Of a stretch of 42,566 nucleotides of DNA, positions 36,290 to 42,566 are shown piece by piece. Under the pieces are notes generated by a model. It ran no database searches. It saw only the letters and a program-made list of their open reading frames with translations, and had not been told where the DNA came from. Source of the stretch: a virus; the IMG/VR virus record IMGVR_UViG_3300009158_000080, positions 1 to 42,566 of that record, one strand, 5' to 3'. Position 1 is the stretch's first letter. Every line of letters starts with the position of its first letter. A program made the translations under genes and the position numbers.

Positions 36290-36297
36290 TATAAATA
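36290..36297 (-). promoter_or_regulatory. Phage TATTTATA promoter element, distal copy (fibre 1 unit)
   Basis: A second exact TATTTATA, 20 bases upstream of the first. This is the only gap in the window with two full copies. Confidence 0.5.
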
Positions 36298-36316
36298 TCA
36301 ATCAATGATATTATTG

Positions 36317-37234
36317 TTATTCATTTGCACTTTCTAACAAGGAAAGAACCACAGTTAATTCAGGTGAACCAGAAACAATAAATCCATAAGTTTCTTCTAA
36401 TACTAATTTACCAGAAACAACAGGAGATAAAGAATCTGCTGGCGGAATTGATACGTTAGTAACCAATCTCACAGCTTCTTGTTCAACAAGTACAGGAGAT
36501 TCAATTGTAGCTTTTATAACATCTACTAAAGAATTTACTACATATATAGATGCTGATATACCAGCAGTTGTGCCATTTGTAAATCCACTTAATACAGATT
36601 GTGTAACGCCACTTTGAAATAATAATGGTGAATCCAACGAACCTGTTGTTGATTCATTTTTTATAATTTGATTTGATAATACTTTTAAATAATCTAAAGC
36701 GAACAAAGATGCCGAATATTCAGTTGAATCAATTAAAGATACACCATTTTTATCAAAATATGCTTTAGCTGCTTTATTTGTTCTAATAGTTGTATTATTA
36801 ACTATATCATACTTTATTGCATCCACATCATCTAAAGTATTTTGCTCAAAATAGGATGATATAAAAGTAAATGGAGTTTCCGATAAACTATTTTGATTAT
36901 CAGTATATGCCGCTATTTCTTTTCTTAAAAATTGTCTATTTGAATTAAGTAATAAAGATGCACTAGCAAAACTACCACTAAAATCTAATAAAGATACGGA
37001 AGAACTTATAAAGGAACTTCCACTATATACATTACCAAATTCAGGTAAGGGTATTTCTTTATTTGATATTACAAATATAGTTACAGGTTGTGTTATCAAA
37101 CTATTGTTTGTAATTTGACATGATAACACAATAGATGATACACCCGCCGGAGTTGCATATATTTCATCAGGTTCTCCAGTCAGGCCTGTTACTACTGACT
37201 GAAACCGATTTAAGGGTACAAAAACTTCTGCCAT
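36317..37234 (-). CDS. Virion structural protein, 305 aa
   Basis: The N-terminal 65 residues (DEIYATPAGVSSIVLSCQIT, then VTIFVISNKEIPLP) have the same beta-sandwich pattern as the 111-residue protein at 21709-22044: 'iY..PAg.ssivls..i.N......v.i.v'. Residues 93-115 (LLNSNRQFLRKEIAAY) match the helix that starts each repeat of the preceding large protein (LLRKNREFIQNETIAY). A weak echo of the rest of that repeat continues to about residue 200 (LDYLKVLSNQIIKN). It lies 24 bases after the large repeat protein and 67 before fibre 1. Probably a baseplate or fibre-attachment component; exact role unknown. Its leader is a poly-A-rich stretch without Shine-Dalgarno. Confidence 0.75.
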   Translation of the reverse strand: MAEVFVPLNRFQSVVTGLTGEPDEIYATPAGVSSIVLSCQITNNSLITQPVTIFVISNKEIPLPEFGNVYSGSSFISSSVSLLDFSGSFASASLLLNSNRQFLRKEIAAYTDNQNSLSETPFTFISSYFEQNTLDDVDAIKYDIVNNTTIRTNKAAKAYFDKNGVSLIDSTEYSASLFALDYLKVLSNQIIKNESTTGSLDSPLLFQSGVTQSVLSGFTNGTTAGISASIYVVNSLVDVIKATIESPVLVEQEAVRLVTNVSIPPADSLSPVVSGKLVLEETYGFIVSGSPELTVVLSLLESANE

Positions 37235-37258
37235 TTTTTTATTTTTTTATTTTCTTTT

Positions 37259-40200
37259 TTATATTTGTAGTGCCAATGAGAACGGAGTTACTAATGAGAA
37301 TAGAGATTTACTAAATGTTCTACCCACCAAAGTACCAGTTGCCTGATTAATACTCAATCCAGTACCAATTCTAAAGTCACCAGTTTCGTTACCGGATGTG
37401 AAGAAGATTCTACCACCACCCAATTCCGTAATTTCAAATAATGGATTTGCAACACCACTACCACCCTGATTTGGAGGAAGTGCTTTAAATGTTACACCAC
37501 TACCATTATAAGAGTAGTCAATACCAGTTGCCACAATCAAAGAACCAAATGATTCCAATGGTGCACCAGCTGCTATAAACTCTGCTCTAGTTCTTAGATA
37601 ACGATTTGTTTCCAATGTTTCTAATAATTGGTCTCTAGTCACAGCTATTGCACTTCCGTACTGGCCATCGTAGTAAGAAGATGCTGCTGCAATTCCTCTC
37701 TCATTTCCACCATATAATAAATCAGTTACACACGCATCTACAATAAATCCAGTATCACGTGAACAACTTGCCTCATTATATACTAAATATGGAAATGCTC
37801 CATTTGTATATCCAATTGCTCTTTGTTTCAATTCATCCTTACCAGATTTTAACCTTTCAGCTGCTTGTCTTCTTTTAGTTGCCGGTGCTAAATAAGTTAA
37901 TAAAGTATTTGCTACTACCTTTTCAGAAATTCCTCTTGCGAAGTTAATACCATCTACCGTTTGTTTTTTCTGTCCAGTATTATCAGCGTAACTTTCCACA
38001 ATTGCTACTGATGGGAATTTGTAGTAGTATGAACCTGCTTCAATACTTCTCTCATTACCACCATAAACTAAATCCGTTCTGATTGCATCTATAATAAATC
38101 CTAAATCTCTAGAACAACTTACTTCATTATATTTTAAATTACTCCAAGAGGAACTTAAGAATGTTATAGTTTCTTTTTGTATCAATTGTTTATTATCTGT
38201 CAACAATTTTGCTGTTAGTAATAATGATGCAGATGGTACTAAATAAGTTGGATTGGTTATTATCTTTTTGGATACCTTTCCAGCATATCTGATACCAGTA
38301 AGAGTTGGGTCTAATTGATTTAGAGTTGATGGTACGCCTGAATTAATTGCGTTAGAAGGATATAAGTAATAATACTGCCCTGCTATCACAGTTCTTTCTT
38401 GTCCACCATACAATACATCCGTTGCTGCTGCATCTATTAGATATCCTACATCTCTTTTACAAGTTGCTTCGTTATAATATACACTACTCCAAGATGAAGA
38501 TACATAAGCGATAGTTTCAGCTGCCACAAATGATTTATTCTTTCTTAATAAATCAAACGATGCGGATGCCTCTACTGATGCTGTTACAAACAATGTATTT
38601 TTTACAATCTTTTGTGCTATTCTACTTGCGTAGTTTATACCATCAATTGTTTGCCCTAATTGTCCTACACCATCACCATCTCCTTCAATAATTGCCTTAG
38701 ATGGATATTTGTAATAGAACTCTCCGCTGAATACACCTCTTTCATTTCCACCATATAATAAATCAGTTGTTACACCATCTAATATATAGCCAACATCTCT
38801 CTTACACTTATCTTTATCATACTCAAATGTACTCCAGCTAGCAGTTAAGTAAGCTAGGGTTTCATTTTGTATAAACTCTCTATTCTTTCTTAACAAATTA
38901 ACCGATGCTGATACTATTTGAGATGCTGTCACAAATGTTAATGATGCCGCAACATTCTTAGAAAGTTGTCCTGCGTAATTAACACCTGCTAATGTTGGTT
39001 GTAATTGTGAACCTTGCGCTTGTGATGGATATAAGTAATAGAACACCCCAGCGTTTGTACTTCTTTCGTTTCCACCATAAAGTAAATCCGTAGAAACCGC
39101 ATCTATAATATGACCAACATCTCTTTTACAAGTTACTTCATCATAAGATGCTGTACTCCAAGAAGAAGATAGATACGCAATAGTTTCATTTTGTATAAAC
39201 TCTCTATTTTTTCTAATCAATGCGTATGATGCTGATACGATTGCTGATGCAGTTACATAAGTTACGTTTTGTACTATATTTTGTGCTAATCTACTTGCGT
39301 AGTTTATTCCATCAAGAGTTTGATTCAATTGTGAACTTGTTGCTGCTGATGGGAACTGATAATAGAATACACCATTAAATATAGATGCCGAATTTGCGTT
39401 GTACAATAAATCCTCAGCCGAACCACTCAATATAAATCGTAAGTCACGAGAACAACTTTCTTCATTATAAGATGCTGTTGACCAAGATGAACTTAAATAT
39501 GCTATTGATTCCGATACAATAAATCCAATATTTGCTTTTAATAAATTATATGAGTATATTACATTAGTATCAACCGATTGAGTTGTATATGGAATTAAAG
39601 TTGGTAATGAACCCGTACCATTTCTTACTATATTTGCTACAATAGAAATTGATGCCGATATTGCGTTAGCTTCAGCCACAGTTCCAAACAATGATGATGT
39701 TACAAGTTGTGTAGCGTTAGTTACTTTAATGTTTTCTAAAGTATTAAGTACGATAGAAGGTGCTGCTATTAATGTACTACTAATAGATGCCGTTGTTATT
39801 CTAGCTGCGTACTTAATTGCATCCGTTGTTTGAATTACTTGCGAACCAAACCCATTTGCTTGAGATGGGAACTGATAATAGTAATCTGCATTATCTCTAC
39901 TTCTCTCATTTCCACCATAAAGTAAATCAGTTGCTACACCATCAATGATATATCCTAAATCTCTATAACATTTACTTTCACTATAATCTAAGTTAGGGTA
40001 TTTAACGTTTACATATGCAACACTTTCACTTTGTATGAATAGTTTGTTAGCTTTTATTAAATCGTATGCGTATTGAACTTCCAAAGATGCTGTAAATATC
40101 TGCTTATTAACAACTACGTTCATAGCCGTTCCTTTTGCATATCTTACACCAGTCAATGTTGGTTCTAATTGTGCGTTTGTAGCTTGAGATGGATAATCAT

Positions 40201-42566
40201 AATAATATCTTCCTGCTATCACACTTCTTTCGTTACCACCATACAACAAATCAGTTGCTACTGCATCTATAATGTATCCAATATCTCTCTTACAAGTAGT
40301 TTCATTATAATCATGCTTAGCCCAACTTGCTGATAGATATGCAATTGATTCACTTTGTATAAATCCTTTGTTTTCTCTCAATGAATTGTAAGATGCCGAT
40401 GATGATACCAATTGTGATGCTGATATATGTGTAAATACAGTATTCAATACAACCTTTTCTGCTAATCCACTTGCGTACTTTAATGCAGTTATAGTTTGGT
40501 CTAATTGTGAACCAGTTGCTTGAGATGGGAAATCAAAATAGAACTTACCATTAAACAAAGATGCTGAATTACCACCATATAAAAGGTCAAATGCAGAACC
40601 ACTAAGGATTCCTGTCAAATCTCTTTCACATTTACTTTGTGTATATGCAAATCCACTCCAAGATGAACTCATATAAGCAATAGTTTCATCAACTATAAAT
40701 TTAGAGTTACTTACTAATAGATTATATGCTGAATTTATTTTTGCATTTGTATTTGCTATTGGATATGCGGATGGTCTATATGTAATTGAGCTTGTACCAT
40801 TATTTAATAACACATCAATTACCAAAGATAAAGATGATGATATTAATTTACCCTGCAATCTTCCTGCCGCACTTCCACTTATTAATTGTGGTGTGTTAGT
40901 TACCTTAATACTTGCTGATGTATTTGATATAATTGTTGGTAGAACCGATGTTCCATTTTCAATTACACTTAATATCAAATCAAATCCACTTGCAATCTTA
41001 TTAGTATCAAAAGATGATGCTGATGTTGCTTGTCTTACAGGATTTGCGTTTGTTACTTTTAACGATGATGATGTATTTGTTACTAATGTAGGTAATACAC
41101 TCAATCCGTTTTTAACAACGTTTACAACAGTACCATAAGAAGAACTTACGTTTGTAATTTGAGTTGATAAGTTATATGAACCCGTACCAATTGTTTGCTC
41201 TTTAGAACTTATATGTAATAAAGTTGGTGTAGATAATTCAAATCCGTAATTATAGTTTCTTGCCAATGAATCCGGTACAAATGCAACACCATTTTCAATA
41301 ATATCAGCTACATGCTTAAATGATGATGTGATAATATCTAATTCAGCTCTACTTGCTGATATTGATGATGAGTATTGAGTTGTATTTGTTACTTTAATTA
41401 AACCATTACCATTTTCAACTAATACAGGTAATGTACTTATTGAATTTTTATTAGTTCTAACAAATGTATGAGTTGCTTGAGGTAAATGTTTAATTGCCCC
41501 AGCTGATGCTGATACAAACGTATGAACTGATTGTGGCAGGTATTTTACAGCGTTTGATGATGCTGATACAAATGTATGTATTGAACCAGAAGCACTCCCA
41601 GCATCCCCTACATTGATTGTGAAGATACCATTCTGTCTTTGTACTCCATTAATACTTGCTGTCACAAATGTATGTGAGTTTGTATATGATGATGCACCTA
41701 TATTGATGTTAAACGTATTTGTAGTTACACCAGATATACTTAACCATCTTCCGCTTGGATAATCATATCCAGCCCTAGGGTAAGATTTTGAAACTACATT
41801 ATCATCCAATACACAATTGTAAGTTAATGAGTTATCGGAAAGTTTAATATAATCTCCATTACTAAATCCGTGAGATGCTATTGTTAAAGTAACATCGCCA
41901 GTTTCAGCGTTATATGGTGCATTAGTTACTGTGTGTTGAGTGAATCCAACTGATTTTATCTCAATTGATTTTCCAACATATGGGTCACTACCAACTCTAG
42001 GATAACTATGTGTTGTTGTGTTACCATCTTGGTCACAAGTAAATGCGATTGAACCCGTTGCTAAAATAACACTTCTACCAACACCCAAGCCATGCTGTCC
42101 AACAGTTACAGACATATCGCCTGTAAGTGCGTTATAATTAGCTGCAGATGGTGTAAAGTATTTGTTAGCCGCAGATGCGCCAACACTAACCGTCAATGTA
42201 GTTGGTGTAGTGTTAGTTATCACCATAGAACGACCAGCGTATGGGTCTATTCCAAATCTAGGATATGATTTAACCGATTGATTGTTATCCATATCACAAG
42301 TAAATGCGATTGAACCCGTTGTTATTACAATTCCCTCACCAATACTTAAACTATGTGTTCCTACTGTCATTACAAAATCTCCAGTAGCTGGATTGTAAGT
42401 TGCGTTAGTAGGTGTGAACTCTACATTAGGTCCTGATGCTCCAACATTTACAGTTATCGTATTAGTTGTTACTGATTGTATTTGTAATTTGTTAGAATAT
42501 GCGTATTGTCCAATTGAAGGTAACTTATGTTCCGTTCTATTACCATCCATATCACAAGTGAATACA
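37259..42566 (-). CDS. Large repetitive virion structural protein, 5'-partial (>1,768 codons)
   Basis: The frame is open to the right edge (reading VFTCDMDGN), so the ATG at 42550 is internal. The start lies outside. Three regions are visible. First, about four units opening FTCDMD.N, with 'YPR.G.DPY.GRS', spaced 73-88 residues (42566-41690). Second, a bridging stretch of HTFVSAS and 'I.NG...LPTL..N....KVTN' units. Third, nine copies of a ~120-residue module: helix 'LLRKNREFIQNETIAYLSSS', then C-[KSYE]-RD-x-G-x-I-x-D-A-x-x-TDLLYGGNERS, then YYY.YPSQA and 'QT.DGINYA'. The C-terminus (YSYNGSGVTFKALPPNQGGS, FFTSGNETGDF, TFSKSLFSLVTPF) resembles large structural proteins of marine T4-like phages as I know them. 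Position beside fibre genes suggests a baseplate or fibre scaffold. Confidence 0.85.
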   Translation of the reverse strand, partial: VFTCDMDGNRTEHKLPSIGQYAYSNKLQIQSVTTNTITVNVGASGPNVEFTPTNATYNPATGDFVMTVGTHSLSIGEGIVITTGSIAFTCDMDNNQSVKSYPRFGIDPYAGRSMVITNTTPTTLTVSVGASAANKYFTPSAANYNALTGDMSVTVGQHGLGVGRSVILATGSIAFTCDQDGNTTTHSYPRVGSDPYVGKSIEIKSVGFTQHTVTNAPYNAETGDVTLTIASHGFSNGDYIKLSDNSLTYNCVLDDNVVSKSYPRAGYDYPSGRWLSISGVTTNTFNINIGASSYTNSHTFVTASINGVQRQNGIFTINVGDAGSASGSIHTFVSASSNAVKYLPQSVHTFVSASAGAIKHLPQATHTFVRTNKNSISTLPVLVENGNGLIKVTNTTQYSSSISASRAELDIITSSFKHVADIIENGVAFVPDSLARNYNYGFELSTPTLLHISSKEQTIGTGSYNLSTQITNVSSSYGTVVNVVKNGLSVLPTLVTNTSSSLKVTNANPVRQATSASSFDTNKIASGFDLILSVIENGTSVLPTIISNTSASIKVTNTPQLISGSAAGRLQGKLISSSLSLVIDVLLNNGTSSITYRPSAYPIANTNAKINSAYNLLVSNSKFIVDETIAYMSSSWSGFAYTQSKCERDLTGILSGSAFDLLYGGNSASLFNGKFYFDFPSQATGSQLDQTITALKYASGLAEKVVLNTVFTHISASQLVSSSASYNSLRENKGFIQSESIAYLSASWAKHDYNETTCKRDIGYIIDAVATDLLYGGNERSVIAGRYYYDYPSQATNAQLEPTLTGVRYAKGTAMNVVVNKQIFTASLEVQYAYDLIKANKLFIQSESVAYVNVKYPNLDYSESKCYRDLGYIIDGVATDLLYGGNERSRDNADYYYQFPSQANGFGSQVIQTTDAIKYAARITTASISSTLIAAPSIVLNTLENIKVTNATQLVTSSLFGTVAEANAISASISIVANIVRNGTGSLPTLIPYTTQSVDTNVIYSYNLLKANIGFIVSESIAYLSSSWSTASYNEESCSRDLRFILSGSAEDLLYNANSASIFNGVFYYQFPSAATSSQLNQTLDGINYASRLAQNIVQNVTYVTASAIVSASYALIRKNREFIQNETIAYLSSSWSTASYDEVTCKRDVGHIIDAVSTDLLYGGNERSTNAGVFYYLYPSQAQGSQLQPTLAGVNYAGQLSKNVAASLTFVTASQIVSASVNLLRKNREFIQNETLAYLTASWSTFEYDKDKCKRDVGYILDGVTTDLLYGGNERGVFSGEFYYKYPSKAIIEGDGDGVGQLGQTIDGINYASRIAQKIVKNTLFVTASVEASASFDLLRKNKSFVAAETIAYVSSSWSSVYYNEATCKRDVGYLIDAAATDVLYGGQERTVIAGQYYYLYPSNAINSGVPSTLNQLDPTLTGIRYAGKVSKKIITNPTYLVPSASLLLTAKLLTDNKQLIQKETITFLSSSWSNLKYNEVSCSRDLGFIIDAIRTDLVYGGNERSIEAGSYYYKFPSVAIVESYADNTGQKKQTVDGINFARGISEKVVANTLLTYLAPATKRRQAAERLKSGKDELKQRAIGYTNGAFPYLVYNEASCSRDTGFIVDACVTDLLYGGNERGIAAASSYYDGQYGSAIAVTRDQLLETLETNRYLRTRAEFIAAGAPLESFGSLIVATGIDYSYNGSGVTFKALPPNQGGSGVANPLFEITELGGGRIFFTSGNETGDFRIGTGLSINQATGTLVGRTFSKSLFSLVTPFSLALQI
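37575..40740 (-). repeat. Nine-fold C-x-RD / DLLYGGN module array
   Basis: Nine copies by reading; most contain DLLYGGNERS or a close variant, one has DLLYNAN and one DVLYGGQ. Unit length varies from about 100 to 200 residues because of insertions between copies. Confidence 0.85.

Noticed and set aside
42548-42550. ATG as true start of the large repeat protein
   Set aside because: The frame stays open to the window edge and the residues before it (VFTCD) match the internal FTCDMD repeats, so the gene is truncated by the window.

Overview
The window is a tail and fibre region of a contractile-tailed bacteriophage (myovirus morphology). It is AT-rich, and every gene I can support is on the minus strand, so transcription runs from high to low coordinates. 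Hallmarks are a sheath protein, a T4 gp19-like tail tube, a T4-baseplate-domain protein, a tape measure, a LysM baseplate protein, a baseplate hub, two giant adhesin-like fibres with Gly-X-Y blocks, and an S74 self-cleaving chaperone domain. Several small structural proteins look like those of marine and freshwater T4-like phages. Few start codons have a Shine-Dalgarno sequence, and the left edge holds what looks like the 5' end of a Bacteroidota-type tmRNA. Together these suggest a Bacteroidota host; that is an inference.

Layout in transcription order. A >1,760-residue repetitive virion protein enters from the right edge (37259-42566), followed by a 305-residue relative. Next come a 4,164-residue fibre (23755-36249), a PKD/BspA-like protein and a tail-assembly-chaperone-like protein. 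Then two 111-residue structural proteins precede a second fibre of 2,960 residues (12812-21694), and after it a 131-residue protein with a dockerin-like calcium loop. The tail core follows: sheath, tube, T4-baseplate-domain protein with an overlapping out-of-frame ORF, an 80-residue protein, tape measure, a gpU-position protein, LysM/gpX-like protein, hub and a 120-residue protein. The candidate tmRNA lies last and runs off the left edge.

The core order (sheath, tube, overlapping chaperone pair, tape measure, U-like, X-like, D-like) is that of P2-type tails, although individual proteins look T4-like. The overlap before the tape measure has a T7 run and looks like a programmed frameshift giving a roughly 314-residue fusion.

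An octamer reading TATTTATA on the coding strand stands 15-60 nt upstream of most transcription-unit starts, and three copies directly follow intrinsic terminators. I read it as a phage late-promoter element. It divides the window into short units: giant-fibre 1 unit, fibre 2 unit, 131-residue gene, sheath, tube, chaperone pair, tape-measure/baseplate operon and tmRNA.

No intergenic gap exceeds about 165 bases. Both giant fibres share a chassis: repeated N-terminal modules, Gly-X-Y stretch, and a conserved exit motif. They differ in their C-terminal tips. Fibre 1 also carries a plastocyanin-like copper-site motif and a four-cysteine module between two Gly-X-Y blocks.
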